Shown here: positions 1-7,928 of the stretch, in pieces | How positions within the stretch are numbered: the stretch's first letter is position 1 | Layout: every line of letters begins with the position of its first letter | DNA from: Marinomonas polaris DSM 16579 | GTDB taxonomy: Bacteria; Pseudomonadota; Gammaproteobacteria; Pseudomonadales; Marinomonadaceae | DNA length: 64,000 nucleotides | Reading direction: 5' to 3' | Assembly: GCF_900129155.1 (NCBI RefSeq) | Contig: NZ_FQVF01000011.1 | Span: 62,001-126,000, forward strand | Made by a program: the position numbers and the translations under genes | The notes under the pieces: model-generated | Told to the model about the DNA's origin: nothing | Seen by the model: only the letters and a program-made list of their open reading frames with translations | Databases searched by the model: none

Positions 1-44
1 TTTTATCGTTGATACATTAATCAAATCTATAGGATGTGTATAAC

Positions 45-1517
45 ATGGCTAACTACTTCAATACTTTGCCGCTACGCGAGCAACTAGCTCAATTAGCAAA
101 ATGTCGCTTCATGGACAGCTCTGAATTTGCAGATGGCGTAGAAGCGCTTAAAGGCAAAAAAATGGTTGTTATCGGTTGTGGTGCACAAGGTCTTAACCAA
201 GGCTTGAACCTACGTGATTCTGGTCTAGACGTTTCTTACGCTTTGCGTCCTGAAGCGATTGCACAAAAACGTCAGTCTTGGAAAAACGCGACTGAAAACG
301 GTTTTGTTGTTGGCACTTACGAAGATTTGATCCCAACTGCCGATGTAGTTTTGAACCTAACACCAGATAAGCAACACACTCCAGTTGTTACTGCTGTTAT
401 GCCTCTTATGAAGAAAGACGCTTGCCTATCTTACTCTCACGGTTTCAACATCGTAGAAGAAGGCATGAAAATCCGCGAAGACTTAACAGTAATCATGGTT
501 GCTCCTAAGTGCCCAGGTTCTGAAGTTCGTGCTGAATACGTTCGTGGTTTCGGTGTTCCAACACTGATCGCAGTTCACGAAGACAACGATCCTAAAGGTG
601 AAGGTCTTGCGCTAGCAAAAGCGTACGCGGTAGGTACCGGCGGTCACAAAGCAGGCGTTTTGATGTCTTCTTTCATCGCTGAAGTTAAATCTGACCTTAT
701 GGGTGAGCAAACTATCCTTTGTGGTATGTTGCAAACTGGCTCTATCCTTTGCTTCGACAAAATGGTTGAAGAAGGCATCGACGCTGGCTACGCATCTCGC
801 TTGATCCAATTCGGTTGGGAAACTATCACTGAAGCATTGAAATACGGCGGCGTGACCAACATGCTAGATCGTCTTTCTAACCCAGCTAAGATCAAAGCAT
901 TCGATCTTTCTGAAGAACTAAAAGTGATCATGCGTCCTTTGTACAACAAGCACCAAGACGACATCATCAGTGGTCACTTCTCTCAAACTATGATGGAAGA
1001 CTGGGCGAACGATGATAAAAATCTTCTTCAATGGCGTGCAGACACGGCTGAAACTAACTTCGAAAAAACACCTGCTGGCGATGTAGAAATTTCTGAGCAA
1101 GAATTCTTCGACAACGGTATCTTGATGGTTGCTATGGTTAAAGCTGGCGTTGAGCTTGCTTTCGAAACTATGACAGCAGCTGGCATCATTGCTGAATCTG
1201 CTTACTACGAGTCTCTACACGAAACGCCACTAATCGCGAACACAATCGCTCGTAAGAAATTGTACGAAATGAACGCGACAATCTCTGATACAGCGGAATA
1301 CGGTTGCTACCTATACAATCACGCTTGTGTTCCACTATTGGCTGACTTCATGAAAGACATCAAAACCGACGTTATCGGTAAAGGTCTTTCTCTAGAAGAT
1401 ACTGGCGTTGATAACAAGCGCTTAATCGAAGTAAACACAGCGCTTCGTTCACATCCAGTAGAAGCAGTTGGCTCAGTATTGCGCGGTCACATGGCTGACA
1501 TGAAGAAGATCGTTTAA
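45..1517 (+). CDS. ilvC: Ketol-acid reductoisomerase (class II)
   Basis: Second enzyme of branched-chain amino acid synthesis: NADPH- and Mg-dependent isomerisation and reduction of acetolactate or acetohydroxybutyrate, in the cytoplasm. The protein is 490 residues, the length of the enterobacterial class II (long) form, and begins [17 protein letters not shown], nearly as in E. coli IlvC. The N-terminal Rossmann motif ([15 protein letters not shown], about residues 42-56) and two C-terminal knotted helical domains are present. I chose the ATG at 45 over an in-frame GTG nine bases earlier because AGGA at 31-34 is well placed for it and homologues start there. A strong terminator follows, so it is the last or only gene of its transcript. 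Confidence is very high. Confidence 0.98.
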   Translation: MANYFNTLPLREQLAQLAKCRFMDSSEFADGVEALKGKKMVVIGCGAQGLNQGLNLRDSGLDVSYALRPEAIAQKRQSWKNATENGFVVGTYEDLIPTADVVLNLTPDKQHTPVVTAVMPLMKKDACLSYSHGFNIVEEGMKIREDLTVIMVAPKCPGSEVRAEYVRGFGVPTLIAVHEDNDPKGEGLALAKAYAVGTGGHKAGVLMSSFIAEVKSDLMGEQTILCGMLQTGSILCFDKMVEEGIDAGYASRLIQFGWETITEALKYGGVTNMLDRLSNPAKIKAFDLSEELKVIMRPLYNKHQDDIISGHFSQTMMEDWANDDKNLLQWRADTAETNFEKTPAGDVEISEQEFFDNGILMVAMVKAGVELAFETMTAAGIIAESAYYESLHETPLIANTIARKKLYEMNATISDTAEYGCYLYNHACVPLLADFMKDIKTDVIGKGLSLEDTGVDNKRLIEVNTALRSHPVEAVGSVLRGHMADMKKIV

Positions 1518-1540
1518 TTTCAACTAGAGTTTAAACGTTA

Positions 1541-1578
1541 AAAAAAGCCGAGTGACTCATTGAGTACTCGGCTTTTTT
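1541..1578 (+). terminator. Intrinsic terminator after ilvC
   Basis: A perfect stem GCCGAGT/ACTCGGC (1547-1553 with 1566-1572) is extended by A6/T6 and ends in a T run. It lies 23 bases after the ilvC stop. The A-tract on the left arm makes it potentially bidirectional. Confidence 0.93.
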
Positions 1579-1615
1579 GTCGCTTCTTGATATCAACAAC
1601 ACATTAGGAAATACC

Positions 1616-3055
1616 ATGGACAGCATCCGCTTAGACAATATCCTCCTCAACAAAGTAACAGTGAACTTTGATGATCGCTTTACCCTAAGCGAGATCGACT
1701 GGACCATTGAGCCAAACCAGCATTGGGTCATTACTGGCACAAACGGTGCGGGCAAATCGGCCTTGGCGGCTGTGCTGGCAGGCGTGGGGGAAATTGAAAA
1801 TGGCACAATCACCGGTCTGCCAAAAAATGTGGGATTGGTATCTTTTGAGGCCCAAGCGGAGCTGATTGCCAAAGAGCTGAAAAAAGACGATGCCGACATT
1901 ATGGACGTGATTTCCCTCGGCACGCCTGTACATGAAATGATCTTCGACAACTGCCAAGATCCAGAACTGGCTCACTCTTTAGTAGAAAAGTTCGGCCTAA
2001 GCAAACTACTTGATCGCGCATTTCGTAAACTTTCCACAGGCGAAACTCGTAAGGTGATGCTGATACGCGCTTTGTCTAACAAGCCAGACTTGCTTATCTT
2101 AGACGAACCCTTCGATGGCTTAGACGTCGACACTCTTGCCATGCTGCAAGCGCATCTCGCTTCCATTGTCGAAACAACGCCGATGATCGTGGTGCTAAAT
2201 CGATTTGATGAAATGCCGGATTTTATTACTCATGTGGCTTATGTTGATAAGGGACGAGTGGAACTGACAGTAGATAAAAAAGAAGAAAACGCTTTCAACG
2301 AGCTGTACCAATTACTGCATTTGAAAACCACGGATCTAGACATCCCAGAGGCAGATCCGGTCAATAAACTGCCCGCACTCGACCCGAGCCAGCCACTGGT
2401 GAAACTGAACCAAGCCACCATCAAATACGGCGATACTGTCATTGTCGATAAACTGGATTGGATCATTGAACGCGGACAACATTGGCAACTCAGTGGCCCC
2501 AACGGCAGCGGCAAAACCTGCGTATTGTCTTTGATCACTGGCGATCATCCACAATGCTACACCAACGATATTTTCGTCTTCGGATTCCAACGAGGCAACG
2601 GCGAAAGCATCTGGCAGATCAAACAATTTATTGGCTATGTTTCAACGTCGCTGCAATGGGAATATCGCGTCAGCACCAGCTGCAAAAACGTGATCATTTC
2701 TGGCTTCTACGACAGTATCGGCATGTACACCAAATCCACCGATAACCAGAAGAAAATCGCCGACCAATGGCTTGCACTACTCGGCATGGCAGACCGCGGC
2801 GACCAGCCATTTAACAAGCTCTCCTACGGCGACCAACGTTTACTGCTCATCGCCCGCGCCATGGTGAAACATCCGCCACTCTTGATCCTAGATGAACCTT
2901 GCCTCGGCCTAGACGACATGAACCGCCAGCTCGTCCTCGCGCTGATCGAGAAAATATGCCAAGGCAAAGAAACCACCGTTCTCTACGTTAACCACCACGC
3001 AGAAGATAAGATCAAAGGGATAGAGAACTACTTGGGATTGAAGAAGAACAGCTAG
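1616..3055 (+). CDS. modF: ModF-type tandem ABC ATPase (molybdate-associated)
   Basis: A soluble protein of 479 residues with two fused ABC ATPase domains and no membrane segment, like E. coli ModF (490 aa, also called PhrA), which is linked to molybdate transport. Walker A motifs are GTNGAGKS and GPNGSGKT. Signature motifs are LSTGETRK and LSYGDQRL. Walker B motifs are LLILDEPFDGLD and LLILDEPCLGLD. Stretches such as VLNRFDEMPDF, TGDHPQCY and VNHHAEDKI match ModF closely. The ATG at 1616 is preceded by AGGA at 1606-1609; a longer reading would start inside the ilvC terminator and is unlikely. No modABC genes are adjacent, so its transporter partner is not visible, and a role in translation-linked ABC-F type functions cannot be excluded. 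Confidence 0.9.
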   Translation: MDSIRLDNILLNKVTVNFDDRFTLSEIDWTIEPNQHWVITGTNGAGKSALAAVLAGVGEIENGTITGLPKNVGLVSFEAQAELIAKELKKDDADIMDVISLGTPVHEMIFDNCQDPELAHSLVEKFGLSKLLDRAFRKLSTGETRKVMLIRALSNKPDLLILDEPFDGLDVDTLAMLQAHLASIVETTPMIVVLNRFDEMPDFITHVAYVDKGRVELTVDKKEENAFNELYQLLHLKTTDLDIPEADPVNKLPALDPSQPLVKLNQATIKYGDTVIVDKLDWIIERGQHWQLSGPNGSGKTCVLSLITGDHPQCYTNDIFVFGFQRGNGESIWQIKQFIGYVSTSLQWEYRVSTSCKNVIISGFYDSIGMYTKSTDNQKKIADQWLALLGMADRGDQPFNKLSYGDQRLLLIARAMVKHPPLLILDEPCLGLDDMNRQLVLALIEKICQGKETTVLYVNHHAEDKIKGIENYLGLKKNS

Positions 3056-3072
3056 GATTTACATCTTCCAGA

Positions 3073-3112
3073 AACACAAAAGCCAACTCATTGAGTTGGC
3101 TTTTGTGTTTTT
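3073..3112 (+). terminator. Intrinsic terminator, bidirectional, after modF
   Basis: An 18-base perfect inverted repeat (3073-3090 with 3092-3109, AACACAAAAGCCAACTCA on the left) is followed by T's. It sits between modF and the converging XRE gene and can serve both, because the left arm gives a T run on the minus strand. Confidence 0.9.
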
Positions 3113-3120
3113 AGCAAAAT

Positions 3121-3396
3121 TTAAACTAAGCGGATTTCTAACTTCTTCCCCAATGCGGAAGCGAACTTCTCTAACGTCGACAATTTCACGTCTTCAGAGT
3201 GATTTTCAATTCGTGATATCGCGCTCTTTTGGGTGTGTAATTTATCCGCAAGATCAAGCTGAGTCAGACCTGCATTAATACGCGCTTCTTTCAGTAACAC
3301 ACCGAACTTAAAGACCTGATAACCCTCATCATAGTTATCGGCAAAATTGGCGTCGCTCTCTTTTCTTTTCGCTATGTATTTTTGAAGATCACTCAT
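3121..3396 (-). CDS. XRE-family antitoxin-like HTH regulator (solitary)
   Basis: A 91-residue DNA-binding protein. A helix-turn-helix of the XRE/Cro type spans about residues 32-86 (core LKEARINAGLTQLDLADKL, then SAISRIENHSEDVKLSTLEKFASALG). The acidic N-terminal arm (residues 1-31) and C-terminal KLEIRL strand are typical of HigA/RelB-like antitoxins that follow a RelE/HigB toxin gene. No toxin-sized reading frame precedes it: the 217 bases between this start and aphA are non-coding. It is therefore an orphan antitoxin-like repressor or a stand-alone regulator. An inverted repeat just upstream is a plausible autoregulatory site. The family call is firm; the function is not known. Confidence 0.8.
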   Translation of the reverse strand: MSDLQKYIAKRKESDANFADNYDEGYQVFKFGVLLKEARINAGLTQLDLADKLHTQKSAISRIENHSEDVKLSTLEKFASALGKKLEIRLV

Positions 3397-3445
3397 AAGG
3401 GTTTCCTCTGTAAATAATTTTTATTATAAATTTCAATGACCCGAG

Positions 3446-3463
3446 GTTAACTTACAAGTGAAC
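3446..3463 (-). promoter_or_regulatory. Candidate operator of the XRE gene
   Basis: The imperfect palindrome GTTAACTT-AC-AAGTGAAC (7 of 8 positions pair) lies 50-67 bases before the XRE start. A TTGACA hexamer (minus strand, 3466-3471) abuts it, so a bound repressor could block a promoter there. No good -10 box is present at the usual spacing, so the promoter is only tentative. Confidence 0.4.
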
Positions 3464-3613
3464 TTTGTCAATATTTACTGCCACTGCCGTCCTTTATAAA
3501 AAGTAAATACGCTTACTCTGCCCTTCATTCAAATCAAACCAAGATGATAGCAAGCCGTATTTTTTAGCGATAGAATGAGAAAATCACTACTAATGAAACC
3601 TATAAGGAACACT

Positions 3614-4324
3614 ATGAACCATACCTTACGAACCATGACTATTGTGCTGGCTTGTGTCGCCAGTCTATCTGCTAACGCAGACCCAAAAACACCTGGCACT
3701 CATAAAGGCTATTCCACCATTGATATGACCACTGCGGGCATGCCAACGGATGTGAAGATGATTTCTGTTGCAGATATCCAGAAAGAGCTGCAAGGCAAGG
3801 CGCCTTTTGCGGTTGGTTTTGATATCGATGATACGACCTTGTTTAGCACGCCGGTTTTTTATCGTGGCCAACAAGAATTCTCGCCAAACGGTTATTCTTA
3901 CCTAACGAATCAAGACTTTTGGGATAAAGCAAACTGTGGCTGGGACGCATTCAGCATGCCGAAGAATATTGCCAAAGAGTTGATTGCGATGCACCAAGAA
4001 CGTGGTGATAGCATTTATTTCATCACAGGTCGTACCAGTTCTGATTGTAATTTCACTACTGAGTATTTGAAAAAGACTTTTGATATCAAAGATATGCACG
4101 ATGTTATTTTTGCAGGATCAAGCCGTACTGAATACACGAAAACTAAGTATATTAAAAACAATGACATCAAAATTTATTACGGCGATGCGGATGGTGACAT
4201 TATTTCTGCCCGTGACGCGGGCGCAGAGGGAATTCGTGTGATGCGCGCGGCAAACTCTAGCTACACGCCGATTCCAAAAAATGGTATCTATGGCGAACGA
4301 GTATTAAAAGACTCTCAATACTGA
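3614..4324 (+). CDS. aphA: Class B acid phosphatase AphA
   Basis: A periplasmic non-specific phosphatase/phosphotransferase of the HAD (DDDD) superfamily acting on nucleotides and other phosphomonoesters. It is 236 aa (E. coli 237 aa). A signal peptide covers residues 1-22 (cleavage after ANA). Motif I is FDIDDTTLFSTP with nucleophile Asp70 and Asp72, followed by FITGRT (motif II region) and YGDADGDIISARDAGAEGIR (motif III/IV region), all characteristic of class B. The start at 3614 was chosen because AAGGA at 3604-3608 precedes it and the signal peptide begins there; upstream in-frame ATGs at 3575 and 3593 lack this. It is a single-gene transcript ending in a strong terminator. Confidence 0.95.
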   Translation: MNHTLRTMTIVLACVASLSANADPKTPGTHKGYSTIDMTTAGMPTDVKMISVADIQKELQGKAPFAVGFDIDDTTLFSTPVFYRGQQEFSPNGYSYLTNQDFWDKANCGWDAFSMPKNIAKELIAMHQERGDSIYFITGRTSSDCNFTTEYLKKTFDIKDMHDVIFAGSSRTEYTKTKYIKNNDIKIYYGDADGDIISARDAGAEGIRVMRAANSSYTPIPKNGIYGERVLKDSQY

Positions 4325-4346
4325 TCTTCCTATCGATTAGTATCAG

Positions 4347-4388
4347 AAAACAAAAAGCCGAAAATATGATTTTCGGCTTTTTGTTTTT
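4347..4388 (+). terminator. Intrinsic terminator after aphA
   Basis: A perfect 19-base stem (4347-4365 with 4369-4387) has a 3-base loop; its GC core GCCGAAAAT/ATTTTCGGC is flanked by A and T tracts. It is symmetrical and may also stop transcription from the minus-strand HD gene. Confidence 0.93.
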
Positions 4389-4419
4389 CTACTATTAGGC
4401 TAATTCAAGACAGCGGACT

Positions 4420-5010
4420 CTATCTATGAAAATACTGGCCAACCAATTTTTGCACTAGATTCCAGATTCTTTTTGAGCCCGCGCTAATCACTGACCCATA
4501 ACGCTGCTTAACTTGTTCATGGCTGACATTACCTTCGATCCATGAACCGCCGTTGGTAGCCACGTTGTGAATCAATGGTTGTAGTCGGTCTAGAGATTTC
4601 GCAAATACGGCGTCATTTGTTTCAGCGGCTTCAAATTCGTACCAAAGGGCTTTGAGTTCTTCACCTTGCGACGTTGGTAATAAACCAAAGAGACGATCCG
4701 CAGCCTTTTGCTCTGCCTCTTCTTGAGTTTTGTTATCTACCGTTTCATGTATCGGGTGATCACCCGCGTCGATTTCAACAATGTCATGGATCAAGAGCAT
4801 TTTGATCACGCGCTCAATATTAATTTCCTTGTCGGAACTGTCTTTTAGAATTAAGGCATACATGGCCAAATGCCACGAATGTTCGGCAGAGTTCTCTCTT
4901 CGTGATTTATCAATCAATGGCGATTTACGGATAACAGATTTTAGTTGGTCTATCTCACGTAAAAAGGCGAACTGTTTATCGAGAGTTTGGTCGTTTAGTT
5001 GCTCTGGCAT
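4420..5010 (-). CDS. HD-domain nucleotidase (YfbR/HDDC2-like)
   Basis: A cytoplasmic metal-dependent phosphohydrolase of 196 residues in the HD_3/HDDC2-YfbR group, whose studied members are 5'-deoxynucleotidases. Metal ligands are visible: His in AEHSWHLA (about residue 44), the HD pair in LLIHDIVEIDAGD (about 74-75) and a late Asp in KSLDRLQPL (about 141). The family usually has the same spacing and length (about 190-200 aa). The gene is monocistronic on the minus strand, converging on aphA. Substrate preference cannot be read from sequence. Confidence 0.82.
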   Translation of the reverse strand: MPEQLNDQTLDKQFAFLREIDQLKSVIRKSPLIDKSRRENSAEHSWHLAMYALILKDSSDKEINIERVIKMLLIHDIVEIDAGDHPIHETVDNKTQEEAEQKAADRLFGLLPTSQGEELKALWYEFEAAETNDAVFAKSLDRLQPLIHNVATNGGSWIEGNVSHEQVKQRYGSVISAGSKRIWNLVQKLVGQYFHR

Positions 5011-5319
5011 GAAATACCTTAATCTGTCTTATTAGAGTTTGATCAAGAGTAACCAAGAAGCTATGAGAATTCGACCCTAAGTTTAAGGCTAACCTACAGA
5101 TAGCAAACAGGCTTTAATAAATAGCCAACTAAAAAGACATAACACAATAAGAGTTATATTCATTTCATCTAATGTGATGTAGCGCACAATCTTAATCGGA
5201 ATAAGCTTCTATGATGGAACTAAGAATTGATCCGCGGAGTGTCCGCGAGGTTGAGTCTTAGGTCGTATCGCTGGCAAGGCTTAGGCGACACGGTTTTTTA
5301 CCTATTTAAGGAGATCCGT
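5011..5319. other. Intergenic region with GC-rich structured leader
   Basis: Divergent spacer between the HD gene and the secreted-protein gene. The left 200 bases are AT-rich without recognisable signals except a TATGAT -10-like hexamer at 5210-5215 with no clear -35. The right part (5231-5296) is markedly richer in G and C. It contains the perfect hairpin CGCGGA-GTG-TCCGCG (5233-5247) and a possible long-range pair GTGTC (5239-5243) with GACAC (5287-5291). It reads as a structured 5' leader, but I cannot match it to a named RNA family. Confidence 0.45.
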
Positions 5320-5715
5320 ATGTTTAAGCAATTCGCTTTACTATCTATTATTGCTGGAGCATCCATTATGATGGCCAGCAATCCGATTTTTGCCGCTGAT
5401 CAGGACAAAACTCAAGACAAGGATCAAATCCAACGTGAAGACATGGAGATGGTTTATGGTTCTCAACTCATGACCCAGCAAGAGCGGTTACAATATCATC
5501 AGCAATATTTTGCATTAAAAACAGAACAAGAACGCGAGAAATTCCGTGACTTGCACCACGACCAAATGCTAATTCGTGCTCGTGAACAAGGCGTCACTTT
5601 GCCTTCTTGGTCTAGTGATATGGGAATGAATGGTGGTGGTATGGGAAGTAATCGTAACGGTGTAGGAAGTAATGGCGGCAAAGGTAACGGTGGTTCAGGT
5701 TCACCATCGAATTAG
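5320..5715 (+). CDS. Small secreted protein, Gly/Asn-rich tail, unknown function
   Basis: A 131-residue protein with a clear signal peptide (MFKQFALLSIIAGASIMMASNPIFA, cleaved before ADQD), so probably periplasmic. The mature part is charged and helical, with YGSQLMTQQERLQYHQQY and KTEQEREKFRDLHHDQMLIRAREQGVTLP. This pattern occurs in many small proteobacterial periplasmic proteins of unknown role. The C-terminal 30 residues are a low-complexity Gly/Asn/Ser run. The ATG at 5320 follows AAGGAGAT at an ideal distance; the frame is open upstream but lacks other support. The unusual structured leader and the repeat overlapping its stop codon are described separately. No function is proposed. Confidence 0.75.
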   Translation: MFKQFALLSIIAGASIMMASNPIFAADQDKTQDKDQIQREDMEMVYGSQLMTQQERLQYHQQYFALKTEQEREKFRDLHHDQMLIRAREQGVTLPSWSSDMGMNGGGMGSNRNGVGSNGGKGNGGSGSPSN

Positions 5716-5768
5716 TCAATTCTAAATGGGCCAACTATCCAATGAGTTTATCTGGTAGTGGGCCCATC
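5714..5768 (+). repeat. Imperfect direct repeat, copy A (and terminator-like hairpin)
   Basis: Starts in the stop codon of the secreted-protein gene and matches 7020-7074 at about 42 of 55 positions by eye, including an 11-base identity AGTCAATTCTA and CAATGAGTT. Copy A folds into a hairpin (ATGGGCC at 5726-5732 with GGCCCAT at 5761-5767), probably the terminator of the upstream gene. Similarity also extends weakly to the TCAGG stretch upstream. Confidence 0.6.
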
Positions 5769-5901
5769 TCTTTAGCTTCCAAAATCTAAAAGATCTAATA
5801 GCCTGTCTGTTTGGTTAATTTAAGTGTACCTAAACCATTAGCCACACTTATTTTTTGTAAACTAGCCACTCATTCCGCTGTTACATTGTTCGATAGCGAC
5901 A

Positions 5902-6954
5902 TCATGCTTCTGCCAAATTTGTCGCTGCCTCCTCTGATTGCAGGCACAATCTCTCAATTGTTGTATTTTTAGCCAGTGCTGGAAAACCGCCAATAGCCTG
6001 AGCAATCCATTCTTCAGCATTAGGAATGATCTCTACCAGTTGAGGAAGATCGTTAACACATAGAAACTTGATTTCAGGCTCTGTCGCTCTGGTCAACAGC
6101 GCTAGGGTGTCGGCAGGAGGTTGCCCTTTTCCATGTCCGCTTGAGATATGAAGATGGTCATCTGTCGTGCTAACCTTGGCCTCTTTATCCCTTATACAAG
6201 CGTGATTGTGCAGTCCCTGCGGGAAAAATTGATCCAAATTCCGAAATCTATATTTAATGTTATTGAGAAACTTATCGGGATACCGGGCAAACAATTCGGC
6301 CATCTTTGAACGTCGAAAAGGATGCACAACATGAGCAGCAGAAAACAGTTCTGTAGCAGGAAAACCAATAATTTGGGCTGCATTTATTTGCATGAAATAG
6401 TGAAATTTCGCAGGGTCATTCCGTATTTCGGTACTGATAAGTAGACCGCTGTAGTCAACCCATTTGCCTCGCAAAATAGGAGTAAGCCCGTCAAAAATGT
6501 CGGTCGGATTTAGAGGCGCGGTCAAGAACACATCATCATTAAAGTACATGAAGCGCTCGCTCAGCCCGTCAATGCGCCACAGCATGCTCTCAATCGCCAA
6601 AGAGTTGAATGTGGGCAACACCTGCGTGAATCCGTTAAAGATTTCTGCATGATAGGCAAGATGCACCTTGGCTCTAATGCTTTCTGAGAGGCTTGATAAA
6701 TCAGGGCCTTCTTCATCAACAACAATCCAGATTTTACCTATCCACGGCGCATGGTTTTCGATCGATTGAATGCAGTATAAGATTTCATCGTTACACATCC
6801 ATCTATGAGGGTTCGACGCATTCTCATGCAGTGGTAGAGACTCCATTGCCATATATCTTTGTCGTTTCTGGCGGTGTTTCACAGCACTTCCATCGACCCA
6901 AGTGATAACAGCATCAATCGGTTCAAGCTGGTGTTCGGTTGTATTACTTTGCAT
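5902..6954 (-). CDS. Stealth-family sugar-phosphate transferase
   Basis: A 350-residue protein with the ordered conserved blocks of Stealth proteins, which transfer hexose-1-phosphate or GlcNAc-1-phosphate to build capsule or phosphoglycan polymers. CR1 is IDAVITWVDGSAVKHRQKR near the N-terminus. CR2 runs from NDEILYCIQSIENHAPW through KIWIVVDEEGP to LPTFNSLAIESMLWRIDGLSE and FMYFNDDVFL. CR3/CR4-like features (HVVHPFRRSKMAEL, a late HISSGHGKG) follow. It has no signal peptide or membrane segment and is likely cytoplasmic and membrane-associated. No capsule or transport genes surround it, so it is isolated from its usual partners and lies between two copies of a direct repeat. The acceptor is unknown. 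Confidence 0.85.
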   Translation of the reverse strand: MQSNTTEHQLEPIDAVITWVDGSAVKHRQKRQRYMAMESLPLHENASNPHRWMCNDEILYCIQSIENHAPWIGKIWIVVDEEGPDLSSLSESIRAKVHLAYHAEIFNGFTQVLPTFNSLAIESMLWRIDGLSERFMYFNDDVFLTAPLNPTDIFDGLTPILRGKWVDYSGLLISTEIRNDPAKFHYFMQINAAQIIGFPATELFSAAHVVHPFRRSKMAELFARYPDKFLNNIKYRFRNLDQFFPQGLHNHACIRDKEAKVSTTDDHLHISSGHGKGQPPADTLALLTRATEPEIKFLCVNDLPQLVEIIPNAEEWIAQAIGGFPALAKNTTIERLCLQSEEAATNLAEA

Positions 6955-7019
6955 TTCAATATCCGTGCATGATGATCTCTTAGCTGATACAAATAGCGGC
7001 TCAGGCTGATCACCGGACG

Positions 7020-7074
7020 AGTCAATTCTAGGTGGGTCAACTCTTCAATGAGTTGATTTGATAGTGAATCTATC
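7020..7074 (+). repeat. Imperfect direct repeat, copy B
   Basis: Partner of 5714-5768. It contains the hairpin TCAACTC-TTCAAT-GAGTTGA (7037-7056). Just upstream, the plus strand reads ACA AAT AGC GGC TCA GGC TGA (T-N-S-G-S-G-stop), reminiscent of the Gly/Ser/Asn-rich end of the secreted-protein gene, so copy B may be the relic of a second such gene end. Confidence 0.55.
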
Positions 7075-7118
7075 GATTATTTTCTATCCATTCAAAAAGA
7101 AAAAAGGACTGTCTTACA

Positions 7119-7928
7119 TTACTTTTCTAATGATACCTCATACTTGTTAAGAAGAGCCTGCTCTTTTTTGCCTTTCATCGCCAAGCGTCCTTCATTCCAA
7201 ATATTGATCAATTCTTGCCTTTTGTCGGTGGGGATTTTTTTTGAAAAGATGGGCATTTCAACTAATTTTTTTTCTAAACCGGGACGCACAATTCTAAGGT
7301 CATCATTTAAATCTAATTGGTTTAAAACATATTGAAGAACAAGGTCGTTATCGGCGTATAAGTCGACGCGATCCTCTTTAATCATATGGAAGATACGATC
7401 AACTACGTCATCATAACCCGCGATTACTTCAACAAAATTCGAGTTCGCAGGATCATCAATATAATGTTGATAGCCAGCACTCATCGAGCTGTAATCCCAC
7501 CCCGGCCCCGTGGCGATACGTTTACCGTTTAAGGATTGAATGCCTTGATAGCGCCAAGAGTCACTTTTTCTGACAACAAAAGCGGTAGCGTATGAAAATG
7601 TTGCCTCACTGGCATAGACAAAGACATTGTCTGAATTCTTCGAATAGAGATATTCTGGCAGCATGTCACAAAGCCCTTCAGCTACCATGTCTAATCCCCT
7701 TGCTAGCGGCACTTCAAAGTATTCGAGGGTGAAACCTTCTGAAGAATAGATTTGTTCCACCATATCGATGACGACACCGCGCTCAGGCTCGTCTTTTGTT
7801 GGGAACATGGTCATCGGCGGCCATTGGTCGTAACACACTTTTAATGTCGTCGCGTAGCTAATACTTGAAACGCACGCCCCCCAAAAAAACATAAGAAAAG
7901 ATAGAATTCTTAACTTGTTATCTCTCAA
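7119..7928 (-). CDS. Periplasmic solute-binding protein (SBP_bac_3 type)
   Basis: A 269-residue exported protein of the family 3 solute-binding fold (polar amino acid type). A signal peptide covers residues 1-26 (cleavage after SYA). The mature start TTLKVCYDQWPPMTMF is typical, followed by the lobe-crossing stretch GVVIDMVEQIYSSEGFTLEYFEVP and GKRIATGPGWDYSSMS. No permease or ATPase gene is near. Its start lies 11 bases inside the end of the upstream diguanylate cyclase gene, which implies translational coupling. It more likely feeds a signal to that membrane cyclase than serves import. The ligand is unknown. Confidence 0.82.
   Translation of the reverse strand: MRDNKLRILSFLMFFWGACVSSISYATTLKVCYDQWPPMTMFPTKDEPERGVVIDMVEQIYSSEGFTLEYFEVPLARGLDMVAEGLCDMLPEYLYSKNSDNVFVYASEATFSYATAFVVRKSDSWRYQGIQSLNGKRIATGPGWDYSSMSAGYQHYIDDPANSNFVEVIAGYDDVVDRIFHMIKEDRVDLYADNDLVLQYVLNQLDLNDDLRIVRPGLEKKLVEMPIFSKKIPTDKRQELINIWNEGRLAMKGKKEQALLNKYEVSLEK

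Noticed and set aside
1577..1615. N-terminal extension of modF starting at a TTG
   Set aside because: The start would lie inside the ilvC terminator and lacks a ribosome-binding site, whereas ATG 1616 has AGGA and matches ModF homologues.
3397..3613. A HigB/RelE toxin gene beside the XRE regulator
   Set aside because: No frame of toxin size or sequence exists in this spacer or on the other side.
5227..5319. Coding extension upstream of the secreted-protein gene
   Set aside because: It would bury the signal peptide behind 31 residues and run through the structured leader; the ATG at 5320 has a near-ideal AAGGAGAT.
5714..7074. An insertion sequence or transposon carrying the Stealth gene
   Set aside because: The flanking copies are direct, imperfect and without transposase or target-site duplication; duplication of a gene end explains them better.
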